NCBI GenBank assembly: GCA_963749905.1
Contig: CAVVOF010000002.1
Span: 310,001-374,000, forward strand
Origin: UBA10649 sp963749905
GTDB lineage: Bacteria; Actinomycetota; Actinomycetes; S36-B12
Direction of reading: 5' to 3'
DNA: 64,000 nucleotides
Below the pieces are notes generated by a model. It worked only from the letters and a program-made list of their open reading frames with translations. It had not been told where the DNA came from and made no database searches. Of the stretch, positions 1 to 9,408 are shown in pieces. Every line of letters begins with the position of its first letter. The first letter of the stretch is position 1. The translations under genes and the position numbers were made by a program.

Positions 1-1082
1 GGAGTGCCGCGTACGGACAGCGGATTGGCCACCTGCTGCTGCGGCTCATCGCGACGGGGGTCGTCGATCGCCACGATCGGAGCCAGGCCGAGGCGCTCCG
101 CCAGCTCGAATCCCTGCGCGATGTCGTTGATCGGACCGCACGGCACGCCGGCCGCCGTGAGTCGCTCCTGCCAGGCGTCGGCCGCCGGCGCCGGCGAGTG
201 CCCGCCTCGAGCGCGGCCTTGAGCTCGGCGCGATGCGCCACCCGGGCCGCGTTGGTCGCGAAGCGCGGCTCCGTGGCGAGCTCCGGGCAGCCGAGCACGT
301 CGACCAGCCGCGCGAACTGCGCGTCGTTCCCGACCGCCAGGATCATCGAGCGATCAGCCGCGGCGAACACCTCGTACGGCGCGATCGACGGATGGGCGTT
401 GCCCAGGTAGCCCGGGACGACGCCGGCCCCCACGAACGCCGGCCGCCTGGTTCACCAGCGACGACTGCAGGCGCGTGACAGCAGGGTCACCTCGATCCGC
501 TGGCCCTCCCCCGTGCGGTCGCGGTGGTGCAGGGCGGCGAGGATGCCCACGGTCGCGTGCAGCCCGGTGAGCACGTCGACGACGGCCACTCCCGGCCTTG
601 GTCGGCTCGTCGGTGCCCGTGATGCTCATCAGCCCGCCCATCGCCTGCACGAGCAGGTCGTAGCCGGGCAGGGCCGCGCCCTCCCCCGAGCCGAAGCCGC
701 GAGATCGAGCAGTAGACGACGAGCGGGGTTGACCCGGGCCAGCGCGGTAGTCCAGGCCGAAGCGGGTCAGCGCTCCGGGCTTGTGGTTCTCGACCAGGAC
801 GTCCGCCGCGGGCGGCGAGGTCGCGTGCGCGATCCGCGCGATCGTCCGCCGCGCCCAGGTCGAGGGCGATCGAGAGCCTTGTTGCGGTTGACCGACTGGA
901 AGTACGTCGACTGCCCGTCCGCGGCGAACGGCGGCCCCCAGGCCCGGGTGTCGTCGCCCGATCCGGGCCGCTCGACCTTGACGACGGTCGCGCCCGAGGT
1001 CGGCGAGCAGCATGGTGGCGTAGGGACCGGCGAGCACGCGCGAGAAGTCGGCGACGACGATTCCGTCCAGGGCTCCCGTCAC
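1..1082 (-). pseudogene. CaiB/BaiF-family CoA-transferase, 3' end outside window, many frameshifts
   Basis: Read from a GTG at 1082, the complement starts as a class III CoA-transferase (FSRVLAGPYAT, then LLADLG). The homology then jumps between all three frames. Recognisable blocks include ATVVKVERPGSGDDTRAWG, ADVLVENHKPGALTRFGLDY, GFGSGEGAALPGYDLLVQAM and PCGPINDIAQGFELAERLG. By eye about ten or more single-base indels separate the blocks, near 1000, 890, 815, 745, 700, 597, 480, 445 and 200. The amino-acid blocks themselves are intact and carry few stops. This family moves CoA between carboxylic acids. The pattern favours sequencing or assembly error over a decayed gene. The C-terminus lies left of base 1. 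Confidence 0.75.
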
Positions 1083-1217
1083 CCGCGGATTGTATCCAAT
1101 CCTAAGCGCACCCGGGCCACGTTTGTCCCGCATACCGGGAGAGATCCGCGAAGAAGCCACCCGAAGGGGGCGGGATCACCCACCTGTCCCGGTCGTATGG
1201 GTGTCGCTGGCCGGGCG

Positions 1218-1997
1218 TCAGTCGACGCGGGTACGGAGCATGTCGGCCCGCCGACCCGCCAGTTCGGCGAGCACGGTGACGACCGCATCGGGATCGGGCA
1301 CCCGCCACTGAGCGAGCGACTCCCCCGCGCCGACCTTGACGCCCACGTCCCCGGTCTCGAGGACACGGAACGCATCCTCGTCGGTGACGTCGTCGCCCAT
1401 GAAGAGCGTCGCGGTCGCACGCGCCCCCGCCCGAAGCGCGCTCAGGGCTCGCCCCTTGCCCACCACCACGACGGCCAGCTCGATCACGTCCTTGCCGGTC
1501 GTCACATGGACTCCCGACCAGGCCGCGGGACCGGACCGCACCGCGGCAAGGGCGTCCGCTCCCGCCTCGGGATCGGCGCGACGCACATGCACGGCGACGC
1601 TCGCGGGCTTGGTCTCGACCGAGGCACCGGCGAACCGGTCGTCACGATGGCCTCGCAGGCCGCGACGACGCGCGGCGAGCAGCTCGCGCTCCCCAGCCTC
1701 GAGCCCCTCGATCTCACCGGCGTCGAACTCGACACCATGGCTGCCGATCGCCGTGACATGCGGCGGCAGGCCCGGACAGCGCGCGCAGCGCCTCCAGGGA
1801 TCGTCCGGAGAGGACGGCCGCCGTCGGTGTTCGGCAGCGTGCCGAGCCGGTCCAGGACCTCGACCGCCCCCGGGACCGGCCGAGCAGCGCCGGGGTCGTC
1901 GACGAGGTGCGACAGCGTCCCGTCGAAGTCGCAGCACACGAGCAGCCGATCCGCGCCGGCCAGCCTCGACAGGGTGCGGTCGTCGGGTGCAGCTCAC
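1218..1997 (-). pseudogene. otsB: Trehalose-6-phosphate phosphatase, frameshifted
   Basis: This HAD-family phosphatase would remove phosphate from the trehalose-6-phosphate made by OtsA, whose gene lies immediately upstream. The first HAD motif (CCDFDGTLSHLVDD) lies in one frame near 1935-1890. The middle (GSHGVEFDAGE) and the C-terminal acid motif (LFMGDDVTDEDAF) lie in another. Single-base indels are apparent near 1840, 1765, 1670 and 1630. The N-terminal part (DDRTLSRLAGADRLLV) is in the same frame as otsA, directly after its TGA, with no convincing start codon, so the true start is uncertain. The intact motifs suggest a functional gene damaged by base-calling errors. Confidence 0.8.
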
Positions 1998-3451
1998 GCG
2001 GCGATGCCGGTCAGGGTCGCGAGGAAGCGACGCGCCCAGCGGTCGACGTCCTGCTCGAACACGTTGGCCCGCAGCGTCTCCATCCGCTCCTGGAGCTCCT
2101 CGGGTGTGGCGCGCGAGACCGCCCCGAGCGTGCGCTTCACCTGGTCGAGGTCGAAAGGGTTGACCAGGAAGGCGTCTGGCAGCTGGTGCGCCGCCCCGGT
2201 GAACTCGCTCAGGACGACGGCTCCGGTGCCCTCCGTGCGGCAGGCGATGTACTCCTTGACGACCAGGTTCATGCCGTCCCGGAAGGGGGTCACGAGCAGC
2301 ACGTCCGCGGCCACGTACATAGCGACGAGCTCGTCCCGCGCGATCGGCTGGCGCAGGTAGTGGATCGCCGGGTCCCCCACCCGCCCCAGGTCACCGTTGA
2401 TCCGTCCGACCAGCAGCTCGACATCGTCACGGATGCGCCGGTACTCCTCGACGTTCTCCCGGCTCGGCATGGCCATCTGCAGCATGGTCACCTGCATCGG
2501 ATCGAGGATGCCGTCCTGCATCGCCTCACCGAAGGCGCGCAGCCGGATGTCGATGCCCTTGGTGTAGTCGAGTCGATCGACACCGAGGAAGACCAGCGGG
2601 TAGTCGCCGAGTTCCTGACGGATCTCGCGCGCACGGGCCCGGATCTCCGGCATCCGGGCCAGCGCATCGAACGTCGCAGCATCGATGCCGATCGGGAAGC
2701 TGCCGACGCGGACGGTGCGATAGCCGGACGTCTCGGGCACCTCGACGCGGTCACCGCCCGGCCGCAGTGCCAGCAGTCGCCGGATCGCGGCCAGGAAGTT
2801 CTGCGCCCCGCCGACGGTCTGGAACCCGACCAGGTCGGCACCGAGGAGGCCCTCCAGGATCTGCCGCCGCCACGGCAGCTGGGAGAAGAGCTCGACCGGC
2901 GGGAAGGGGATGTGCAGGAAGAAGCCGATGCGCAGGTCAGGGCGCCGCTCGCGGAGCAGGCGCGGGACCAGCTGCAGCTGGTAGTCGTGCACCCACACGG
3001 TTGCGCCGCGAGGCGCTGCGGCCGCCACGACGTCGGCGAACCGCCGGTTCACGTCGACGTAGCGCTCGAACTCGTGACGGTGGTAGACGGGGGCGACGAC
3101 CGCGTCGTGGTACAGCGGCCAGATGGCGCCGTTGGCGAAGCCTTCGTAGTAGTCACGGACGTCGACCTCCGACAGCGGGACCTCGTCGATGGCCAGCCCG
3201 TCCAGTTCGTGGGGCAGCCCAGCCGTCGGCGCGCCATCCGCGCTCAGTCGGCCGCTCCAGCCGATCCACGCCGCGCGGGAGCCCTGCAGCGCGGGTTCGA
3301 GTGCGCTCACCAGGCCGCCCGGAGACCGCTGCCACTGGACGTCCGAACCCTCGCCGACCGACTCGATCGGGAGCCGGTTGGCCACCACGATCAGGGTCGG
3401 GGACTCCTGCACGACAGTGGGGCGGGCGGGGGTATCCAGGGAGACGGCCAT
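1994..3451 (-). CDS. otsA: Alpha,alpha-trehalose-phosphate synthase (UDP-forming)
   Basis: OtsA is a GT20 glycosyltransferase joining UDP-glucose and glucose-6-phosphate into trehalose-6-phosphate, a cytoplasmic step toward the osmoprotectant trehalose. The 485-residue protein is of normal length. Visible motifs are NRLPIE (25-30) with the SPGGL glycine loop (43-47), WVHDYQ (153-158), FFLHIPFP (177-184) and the nucleotide-sugar motif DRLDYTKGI (292-300). The ATG at 3451 is preceded by a weak GAAGG. otsB follows at once, so the pair forms a two-gene trehalose operon. In contrast to its downstream neighbour, this gene is free of frameshifts. Confidence 0.96.
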   Translation of the reverse strand: MAVSLDTPARPTVVQESPTLIVVANRLPIESVGEGSDVQWQRSPGGLVSALEPALQGSRAAWIGWSGRLSADGAPTAGLPHELDGLAIDEVPLSEVDVRDYYEGFANGAIWPLYHDAVVAPVYHRHEFERYVDVNRRFADVVAAAAPRGATVWVHDYQLQLVPRLLRERRPDLRIGFFLHIPFPPVELFSQLPWRRQILEGLLGADLVGFQTVGGAQNFLAAIRRLLALRPGGDRVEVPETSGYRTVRVGSFPIGIDAATFDALARMPEIRARAREIRQELGDYPLVFLGVDRLDYTKGIDIRLRAFGEAMQDGILDPMQVTMLQMAMPSRENVEEYRRIRDDVELLVGRINGDLGRVGDPAIHYLRQPIARDELVAMYVAADVLLVTPFRDGMNLVVKEYIACRTEGTGAVVLSEFTGAAHQLPDAFLVNPFDLDQVKRTLGAVSRATPEELQERMETLRANVFEQDVDRWARRFLATLTGIAA

Positions 3452-3525
3452 GCCTTCATGCTCGCGCAGCCGAGCGCGGGTCGATCGGGGGCATCCGTAT
3501 TCCGGGGGTGGTGTCCGTATACCGG

Positions 3526-4101
3526 CTATTCAGTCGCGGCCTCGCGACGCATCTCCAATGCCCGACGCGCGGTCGAACTGATCACCCGGAACACCACCGC
3601 GATGAACACCAGGTCCAGGGCCATCTGGACCATCGCGACCGATCTCGCCCCGGTCGTCACCGGCGTGATGTCGCCGAAGCCGACGGTCGAGAGCACGGTC
3701 AGTGCGAAGTAGTAGCCGGAGAAGGACGTGAGCTCCTCGGTGAACGCCGACGGGTCGTGCAGCGAGATGAGCACGTAGAAGATGGCGAAGATGGCGAGGA
3801 ACATGGCCGCCACCAGCACCAGCGCCTCGGCTGCCGCGAGCGATGGGTACTTGGCGCGAGTGATCTTCTTGACCTCACGCATGAAGAACCATACGTACGC
3901 CGCCGTCGCGACCACAGCCATCGACAACGGCACCACGAAGCGCGCGTCGGGAGCGTCCGGCACCAGCCACAGCATGAGGATGATGACCAGCCCGCCCGAG
4001 GCGATCCGGATGGCTGAGCCCGCGAGCGCGAGCACCAGTTCGCGTCGGCTCGGCCGCTTGCCGGTTACGGGCATGGGAACCGGAGAGGTGGCATCCGTCA
4101 C
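3526..4101 (-). CDS. Two-pore-domain-type potassium channel family protein
   Basis: This is a 191-residue membrane protein with hydrophobic segments at about 28-47, 57-74, 92-113 and 153-173. Between the last two lies a selectivity-filter sequence, STVGFGD (138-144), matching the TxGxGD signature of the Ion_trans_2 channel family. There is no RCK/TrkA-N domain, so gating is not evident. The GTG at 4101 is chosen over a much longer upstream reading because the extra N-terminus is low-complexity. A CAGACT hexamer (4109-4114) also sits 7 nt before it, suggesting a leaderless transcript. It probably conducts K+, but the substrate is inferred from the filter alone. Confidence 0.8.
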   Translation of the reverse strand: MTDATSPVPMPVTGKRPSRRELVLALAGSAIRIASGGLVIILMLWLVPDAPDARFVVPLSMAVVATAAYVWFFMREVKKITRAKYPSLAAAEALVLVAAMFLAIFAIFYVLISLHDPSAFTEELTSFSGYYFALTVLSTVGFGDITPVTTGARSVAMVQMALDLVFIAVVFRVISSTARRALEMRREAATE

Positions 4102-4154
4102 GCTCCGCAGTCTGCCACTGCTGCCCCGGAAATCCCGGTGCGGCGAGGCGCGCG

Positions 4155-5255
4155 TCAGACGGTGGCCGCCAACTGGCCGCAGGCCCCGTCGATCTCGCGG
4201 CCCCGGGTGTCCCGCACCGTGACGGGCACGCCGCGGCGTTCGAGGATGCGCACGAAGGTGCGCTCGTCCTCCGGTCGCGACGCCGTCCACTTGGACCCCG
4301 GCGTCGGGTTGAGCGGGATCAGGTTGACGTGCACCAGGTGGCCGACGAGCAGGTCCGCGAGCAGCTCGGCCCGCCACGCCTGGTCGTTGACGTCCTTGAT
4401 GAGCGCATACTCGATGCTCACTCGGCGGTGGGTCGTGTCGGCGTACGCCCAGGCCGCGTCAAGCACCTCCGCCACCGGCCAACGGGTGTTCACCGGGACG
4501 AGGGTGTCGCGCAGCCGGTCATCGGGGGCGTGCAGTGAGACAGCCAGAGTGACCGGCAGCCCCTCGGTCGCCAGCTCCCGGATCCGGGGCACCAGGCCGA
4601 CCGTCGACACCGTGATGCCGCGGGCGCTCATCCCCAGGCCGGCTGGCACCGGCTCGACGAGTCGTCGCACTGCCCCGACCACTGCGCGGTAGTTGGCCAA
4701 CGGCTCCCCCATGCCCATGAACACGACGTTGGACACCCGGCCGGGACCCCCCGTCACCTCGCCGCGGTCCAGTGCGCGCGCCCCTGCGAGGACCTGCTCG
4801 ACGATCTCGGCGGTCGACAGGTTGCGGGTCAGCCCCGCCTGCCCGGTGGCGCAGAACGGGCAGTTCATGCCGCAGCCGGCCTGGGAGGAGATGCACATCG
4901 TGACCCGATCCGGGTAGCGCATGAGGACGCTCTCGACGAGGGCGCCGTCGTGCAGCCGCCACACGGTCTTCACGGTCGTGCCGTTGTCGCAGTCGATGAC
5001 GCGCACCGGCGTCAGGAGACGGGGCAGCAGCCGGTCGGACACCAGTTCCCGCACCGGCTCCGGCAGGTCCGTCCACGTCGCGGGGTCGTCCTCGTGCCGC
5101 GCCAGCACGTGACGGGAGACCTGGTCGGCACGGAAGGCGGGCAGGCCCAGGTCGACCACCGCCGCCCGGCGCTCCTCGGACGTCAGGTCGAGCAGGTGCG
5201 TCGGGGGCTTGCCCCGTCGCGGCGACTCGAAGACCAGCTCACCGGGCTCAGGCAT
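4155..5255 (-). CDS. rlmN: Dual-specificity 23S rRNA/tRNA adenine-C2 methyltransferase
   Basis: RlmN is a radical-SAM enzyme that methylates C2 of A2503 in 23S rRNA and A37 in some tRNAs. The 366-residue product shows the radical-SAM cluster motif C128-x3-C132-x2-C135 (CGMNCPFC), a GMGEPL motif, and the late conserved Cys359 in the C-terminal GACGQL used for the methyl-transfer thioether. The ATG at 5255 gives the family's usual length; the frame stays open further upstream without conservation. cdsA ends 5 bases upstream, so it is the last gene of the rpsB-to-rlmN translation/lipid cluster. Confidence 0.96.
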   Translation of the reverse strand: MPEPGELVFESPRRGKPPTHLLDLTSEERRAAVVDLGLPAFRADQVSRHVLARHEDDPATWTDLPEPVRELVSDRLLPRLLTPVRVIDCDNGTTVKTVWRLHDGALVESVLMRYPDRVTMCISSQAGCGMNCPFCATGQAGLTRNLSTAEIVEQVLAGARALDRGEVTGGPGRVSNVVFMGMGEPLANYRAVVGAVRRLVEPVPAGLGMSARGITVSTVGLVPRIRELATEGLPVTLAVSLHAPDDRLRDTLVPVNTRWPVAEVLDAAWAYADTTHRRVSIEYALIKDVNDQAWRAELLADLLVGHLVHVNLIPLNPTPGSKWTASRPEDERTFVRILERRGVPVTVRDTRGREIDGACGQLAATV

Positions 5256-5259
5256 CCGC

Positions 5260-6111
5260 TCACCCTCCCGTGCCGCTGCCGAGGAACAGCGTGAAGAGCG
5301 CCCACGAGGTGAAGGCATTGGGGATCAGGGAGTCGAAGCGATCCATCATGCCGCCGTGCCCCGGCAGGAAGGTGCCCATGTCCTTGACCCCGAGGTCGCG
5401 CTTGATCGCGCTCTCGGCGAAGTCCCCGGCGGTCGCGGTGACCGTCATCACGAGCCCGGCGATGACGCCCTGCCACCACGGCGCATCGAAGATGAAGGCC
5501 CAGCACAGGGCGCCGACCACGCCCTGCAGGAGGACGGAACCGGCGAAGCCCTCCCACGACTTCTTGGGGCTGATCTGCGGAGCGATCGGGTGCTTGCCGA
5601 ACAGCACGCCGGCGGCGTACCCGCCGATGTCGTTGGAGACGGTCAGCAGGATGAACACGATGACGCGCTGCGGGCCGTTGTCGGCGGACAGCGTCATCGC
5701 CAGGAAGCCGGCCATGAACGGCAGGTACACGATCGTGAAGACGCTCGCCGCGGCATCGCGGACGTATCCCTCGTAGCCGCGACGGATCCGCCAGATCATC
5801 GCGGCCAGGATCGCCACTCCCGTCGCCGCGATGAGCGCGACCGGACCCCAGACGTAGGCCAGCGCGGGCACCGCGACGGTGGCCGCGTAGGCCGGTGTCC
5901 GAGCGATCCGGATGCCGGCGTGGGCGAAGGCGGCGATCACCTCGTAGACCGCGACCAGCATCGTGGCGATCACGACCGCCATGAACAGCCACTTGACGAA
6001 GACCAGGCTCAGGATGACGACGATCGCCAGGACGACCCCGGACGCGATGGCTGCCGGGAGGTTGCGTCCGGCCCGGGACTTCGGCTCAGTCTCCGGGTTC
6101 GGCTCAGTCAT
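5260..6111 (-). CDS. cdsA: Phosphatidate cytidylyltransferase (CDP-diglyceride synthase)
   Basis: CdsA converts phosphatidic acid and CTP to CDP-diacylglycerol, the branch-point for membrane phospholipids. The 283-residue protein is polytopic, with about eight hydrophobic segments after a short polar N-terminus. It ends with the family signature around ESAIKRDLGVKDMG followed by PGHGGMMDR, which carries the conserved KRD-x4-D metal-binding residues. It sits between frr and rlmN in the conserved actinobacterial order. PlsX, GpsA and PlsC encoded elsewhere in this window supply its substrate pathway. Confidence 0.96.
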   Translation of the reverse strand: MTEPNPETEPKSRAGRNLPAAIASGVVLAIVVILSLVFVKWLFMAVVIATMLVAVYEVIAAFAHAGIRIARTPAYAATVAVPALAYVWGPVALIAATGVAILAAMIWRIRRGYEGYVRDAAASVFTIVYLPFMAGFLAMTLSADNGPQRVIVFILLTVSNDIGGYAAGVLFGKHPIAPQISPKKSWEGFAGSVLLQGVVGALCWAFIFDAPWWQGVIAGLVMTVTATAGDFAESAIKRDLGVKDMGTFLPGHGGMMDRFDSLIPNAFTSWALFTLFLGSGTGG

Positions 6112-6137
6112 GGGGATGGCGGGAGGGCACGGGGCGC

Positions 6138-6704
6138 TCAGACCTCGAGCAGTTCGGCTTCTTTGTGCTTCAGGATGTCGTCGATGTGCTCGACGTGCTT
6201 GTGCGTCACGTCGTCGAGGTGCTTCTCGGCCCGACGGACGTCGTCCTCGCCCACCTCGCCGTCCTTGACCAGCTTGTCGAGGGCGTCCTTCGCGTGCCGA
6301 CGCACGTTGCGCACCGAGACCCGGGCGTCCTCGGCCTTGTGCTTGGCGACCTTGATGTACTCCTTGCGACGCTCCTCGGTGAGCTGCGGCAGGTTCACGC
6401 GGATGACGGCGCCGTCGTTGTTCGGGTTGACCCCGAGATCGCTGTCGCGCAGTGCCTTCTCGATCGCCGCCATCGAGCTCTTGTCGTACGGCGTGATGAG
6501 GATCGACCGCGCCTCGGGGATCGTGATGGAGGCCAGCTGGTTCACCGGAGTCGGCGTGCCGTAGTACTCGACCAGCACCTTGCTGAACATGGCCGACGTG
6601 GCGCGACCGGTCCGGATGGTGCTGAAGTCCTCGCGCGCGACCGCGATGGCCTTGTCCATCTTCTCCTCGGCGTCGAGGAGGATCACGTCGATCTGCTCGC
6701 TCAC
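6138..6704 (-). CDS. frr: Ribosome recycling factor
   Basis: RRF splits post-termination ribosomes together with EF-G. The 188-residue length is normal. Conserved features include the N-terminal region ending IRTGRATSAMF, the YYGTPTPVNQLASI segment, and the long C-terminal helix rich in charged residues (LTEERRKEYIKVAKHKAEDA). The start is a GTG at 6704. It lies 16 nt after pyrH, the usual bacterial pairing, and is probably cotranscribed with pyrH and cdsA. Confidence 0.97.
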   Translation of the reverse strand: MSEQIDVILLDAEEKMDKAIAVAREDFSTIRTGRATSAMFSKVLVEYYGTPTPVNQLASITIPEARSILITPYDKSSMAAIEKALRDSDLGVNPNNDGAVIRVNLPQLTEERRKEYIKVAKHKAEDARVSVRNVRRHAKDALDKLVKDGEVGEDDVRRAEKHLDDVTHKHVEHIDDILKHKEAELLEV

Positions 6705-6720
6705 TGCGGCTCCTGTCCCA

Positions 6721-7512
6721 CTAGTTGTCCGTCGAGACTAGCGTCCCGATCCGCTCGCCCCGAACGGCCCGGGCGATGTTGCCTTCGACCAGGAGATTGA
6801 AGACGACGATCGGCAGGTCGTTGTCCTGGCACAGGCTGATGGCGGTGGCGTCGGCCACCTTGAGCCCGCGGTTGAGGACCTCGGCCGGCGTCAGGTGATC
6901 GAACCGCTTCGCGTCCGGGTTCGTACGCGGGTCGGAGTCGTACACGCCGTCGACGCCCTTGGCCATCAGGACGACCTCGGCGCCGATCTCGAGTGCCCGC
7001 TGCGCGGCGGTGGTGTCGGTCGAGAAGTACGGCGCCCCGAGGCCCGCGCCGAAGATGACCACTCGGCCCTTCTCGAGATGTCGGATCGCCCGCCGGGGCA
7101 CGTACGGCTCCGCGACCTGCCCCATCGTGATGGCGGTCTGCACGCGGGTCTCGACGCCGGCCTTCTCGCAGAAGTCCTGCAGGGCCAGGCAGTTCATCAC
7201 CGTGCCGAGCATGCCGATGTAGTCGGCCCGCGCCCGGTCCATCCCCCGCTCGGAGAGCACCGCACCGCGGAAGTAGTTGCCGCCGCCGATCACCACGGCC
7301 ACCTCGACGCCGGTGCGCACCACGTCGGCGATCTGGGCGGCGATGCTGGCCACGACGTCGGGATCGACGCCGAGCCCCTGGCCACCGGCGAACGCCTCAC
7401 CGGACAGCTTCAGGAGCACCCGGTGCCAGCCGCCCTCCGGCGCCTCGAGCCAGGTGTCGAGCGTGCCCTCCAAGGACGGCTGAACGGCGCCGGTCGATCC
7501 TGCTGGGGTCAT
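6721..7512 (-). CDS. pyrH: Uridylate kinase (UMP kinase)
   Basis: PyrH phosphorylates UMP to UDP with ATP in pyrimidine synthesis; it is an amino-acid-kinase-fold hexamer. The conserved LLKLSGEAF motif is at 33-41, GGGNYFRG follows, and DTTAAQRALEIGAEVVLMAK marks the nucleotide region. The 263-residue form has about 28 extra N-terminal residues relative to E. coli PyrH, so a shorter start is possible, though the ATG at 7512 follows an AGGACATC-like ribosome site. It lies between tsf and frr. Confidence 0.96.
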   Translation of the reverse strand: MTPAGSTGAVQPSLEGTLDTWLEAPEGGWHRVLLKLSGEAFAGGQGLGVDPDVVASIAAQIADVVRTGVEVAVVIGGGNYFRGAVLSERGMDRARADYIGMLGTVMNCLALQDFCEKAGVETRVQTAITMGQVAEPYVPRRAIRHLEKGRVVIFGAGLGAPYFSTDTTAAQRALEIGAEVVLMAKGVDGVYDSDPRTNPDAKRFDHLTPAEVLNRGLKVADATAISLCQDNDLPIVVFNLLVEGNIARAVRGERIGTLVSTDN

Positions 7513-7560
7513 GATGTCCTCCCTGTCAGAACCGATCGACGCCGCCCAGTATGTCCGTGC

Positions 7561-8379
7561 TCAGGCCTGCCCGGGCTCGAACCGGGCGAACCCGGTGACC
7601 GATGTGCCTGCGTCCGCGAGGACCTGCGCGACCGTCTTCTTGTTGTCGACAACGCTCGGCTGCTCCAGCAGGACGTTGTCCTTGAAGAACGAGTTCACGC
7701 GACCCTCGACGATCTTGGGCATGGCCTGCTCGGGCTTGCCCTCCTCCTTCGCGGTCGCCTCGGCGATGCGGCGCTCGTTCTCGACCACGTCGGCCGGCAC
7801 GTCCTCACGAGTGAGGAACTGCGGGCGCATGGCCGCAATCTGCATCGCGGCGCCACGGGCAGCCTCGACGTCACCCGAGTACTCGACGATCACGCCGACC
7901 TGCGGGGGCAGGTCTGAGGCGCGGTGGTGCAGGTAGACGGCGACGTCGCCGTCGAGCACGGCCACGCGGCCGAGCTCGATCTTCTCGCCGATGACACCGG
8001 CCATCTCCGTGGTCGCGGCCTCGACGGTCCGGCCGTCGGGCAGCGTCGCGGCCAGCACGGCGTCGCGATCGGTGAGCTGGCCGGCGTTGGTGACGGCCGC
8101 GATCTCGCCCGCGAGGGCGAGGAAGTCGGCGTTCTTGGCGACGAAGTCGGTCTCGCAGAGGACCTCGACGAGCGCGTTGCCGTCCGCGGCCACCAGGCCG
8201 TTGGACGCCTCGCGCTCGGCGCCGCGCTTGGCGGCCTTGGCGGCACCCGAGATACGCAGCAGATCGACAGCCTTGTCGAAGTCTCCGTCAGCCTCCTCGA
8301 GGGCCTTCTTGCACTCCATCATGCCCGCGGACGTGAGGTCGCGGAGCTTCTTGACGTCAGCGGCGGAAATGGTCGCCAT
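7561..8379 (-). CDS. tsf: Translation elongation factor Ts
   Basis: EF-Ts is the nucleotide exchange factor for EF-Tu. The 272-residue protein begins with a UBA-like N-domain (DVKKLRDLTSAGMMECKKAL) and carries the exchange motif TDFV at 77-80, the residues that insert into EF-Tu. The core and coiled-coil regions follow. It is separated from rpsB by 111 nt containing a GC-rich hairpin that could set the S2:EF-Ts ratio by partial termination. Confidence 0.97.
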   Translation of the reverse strand: MATISAADVKKLRDLTSAGMMECKKALEEADGDFDKAVDLLRISGAAKAAKRGAEREASNGLVAADGNALVEVLCETDFVAKNADFLALAGEIAAVTNAGQLTDRDAVLAATLPDGRTVEAATTEMAGVIGEKIELGRVAVLDGDVAVYLHHRASDLPPQVGVIVEYSGDVEAARGAAMQIAAMRPQFLTREDVPADVVENERRIAEATAKEEGKPEQAMPKIVEGRVNSFFKDNVLLEQPSVVDNKKTVAQVLADAGTSVTGFARFEPGQA

Positions 8380-8447
8380 CGTTCTTCCTGTTCCTCGTTC
8401 TAGTCGTGTTCGTGGTCATGGTCACGCCGGCCCTCGGCCGTGCGCGT

Positions 8448-8483
8448 AGTCGGGTCCGGGCGCCGAGGCCCCCGAACCCGACT
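8448..8483 (-). terminator. Hairpin between rpsB and tsf, possible partial terminator
   Basis: AGTCGGGT (8448-8455) pairs perfectly with ACCCGACT (8476-8483), and an inner GGG/CCC is separated by one two-base mismatch. The hairpin starts 7 nt after the rpsB stop and has no U-run. Its position suits attenuation of tsf relative to rpsB; function is inferred. Confidence 0.45.
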
Positions 8484-8490
8484 CGACGGG

Positions 8491-9408
8491 CTATTCGGCG
8501 GGCGCCTGCTCGACGACGGTCTCCTCGACCACCGTCTCGGCGGCCGGGGCCACCGCGACGGCAACCTCGGCAACCTCGGCAACAGCAGCGTCGGCTGCCG
8601 CCTCGGCCACCGGAGCGTCTGCCGCCGGGGTCTCGGCGGTCGCCTCTGCGCCGGCGAGGAGCTCGCGCTCCCACTCGGCGAGGGGCTCCTCGGCCGTGGC
8701 GCCGGTGACGCCGCCGCTCGCGCGGGCCATCAGGCCGTCAGCGACGGCATCGGCGATCACGCGGGTGAGCAGGGCGACGGACCGGATGGCGTCGTCGTTG
8801 CCCGGGATCGGGAAGTCGACCTCGTCGGGATCGCAGTTGGTGTCGAGCACGGCGATCACGGGGATCTTCAGCTTGCGCGCCTCGCCGACGGCGATGTGCT
8901 CCTTCTTGGTGTCGACGATCCACACCGCGCTGGGCACCTTGGCCATGTCGCGGATGCCGCCGAGGGTGCGCTCGAGCTTCTCCTTCTCGCGGCGCAGGAC
9001 GAGCAGCTCCTTCTTGGTCAGGCCGGAGCCGGCAACGTCGTCGAAGTCGATCTCCTCGAGCTCCTTGAGGCGCTGCAGGCGCTTGTGCACGGTCTGGAAG
9101 TTGGTCAGCATGCCGCCGAGCCACCGCTGATTGACGTAGGGCATGCCCACGCGGGTGGCCTGCTCGGCGATCGCCTCCTGGGCCTGCTTCTTCGTGCCGA
9201 CGAACATCACGGAGCCGCCGTGGGCGACGGTCTCCTTGACGAACTCGTAGGCGCGATCGATGTAGGACAGCGACTGCTGCAGATCGATGATGTAGATGCC
9301 GTTGCGCTCGGTGAAGATGAAGCGCTTCATCTTCGGGTTCCATCGGCGGGTCTGATGCCCGAAATGGACACCGCTCTCGAGCAGCTGGCGCATGGTCACG
9401 ACGGCCAT
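8491..9408 (-). CDS. rpsB: 30S ribosomal protein S2
   Basis: S2 belongs to the platform side of the small subunit. The start is the ATG at 9408, preceded by AGGAG with a 7-nt spacer. The first 230 residues match S2 closely (LLESGVHFGHQTRRWNPKM, then YVNQRWLGGMLTNF and VDTKKEHIAVGEA). The 305-residue product carries about 75 extra C-terminal residues made mostly of Ala, Val, Glu and Pro. Such tails are known in some actinobacterial S2 proteins. The frame is open further upstream, but without S2 homology. Confidence 0.97.
   Translation of the reverse strand: MAVVTMRQLLESGVHFGHQTRRWNPKMKRFIFTERNGIYIIDLQQSLSYIDRAYEFVKETVAHGGSVMFVGTKKQAQEAIAEQATRVGMPYVNQRWLGGMLTNFQTVHKRLQRLKELEEIDFDDVAGSGLTKKELLVLRREKEKLERTLGGIRDMAKVPSAVWIVDTKKEHIAVGEARKLKIPVIAVLDTNCDPDEVDFPIPGNDDAIRSVALLTRVIADAVADGLMARASGGVTGATAEEPLAEWERELLAGAEATAETPAADAPVAEAAADAAVAEVAEVAVAVAPAAETVVEETVVEQAPAE

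Noticed and set aside
1..1082. Programmed frameshifting or recoding in the CoA-transferase gene
   Set aside because: There are too many shifts, in both directions, with no slippery-site plus structure arrangement; indel errors explain it better.
1985..2000. OtsA-OtsB fusion interrupted by an in-frame TGA
   Set aside because: The otsB N-terminus does continue in the otsA frame after the TGA. However, this stretch is full of indels, separate otsA and otsB genes are the norm, and selenocysteine use is unsupported.
1907..3712. Long plus-strand open frame opposite otsA
   Set aside because: Codon-position bias follows otsA on the minus strand; the translation has no recognisable domain.
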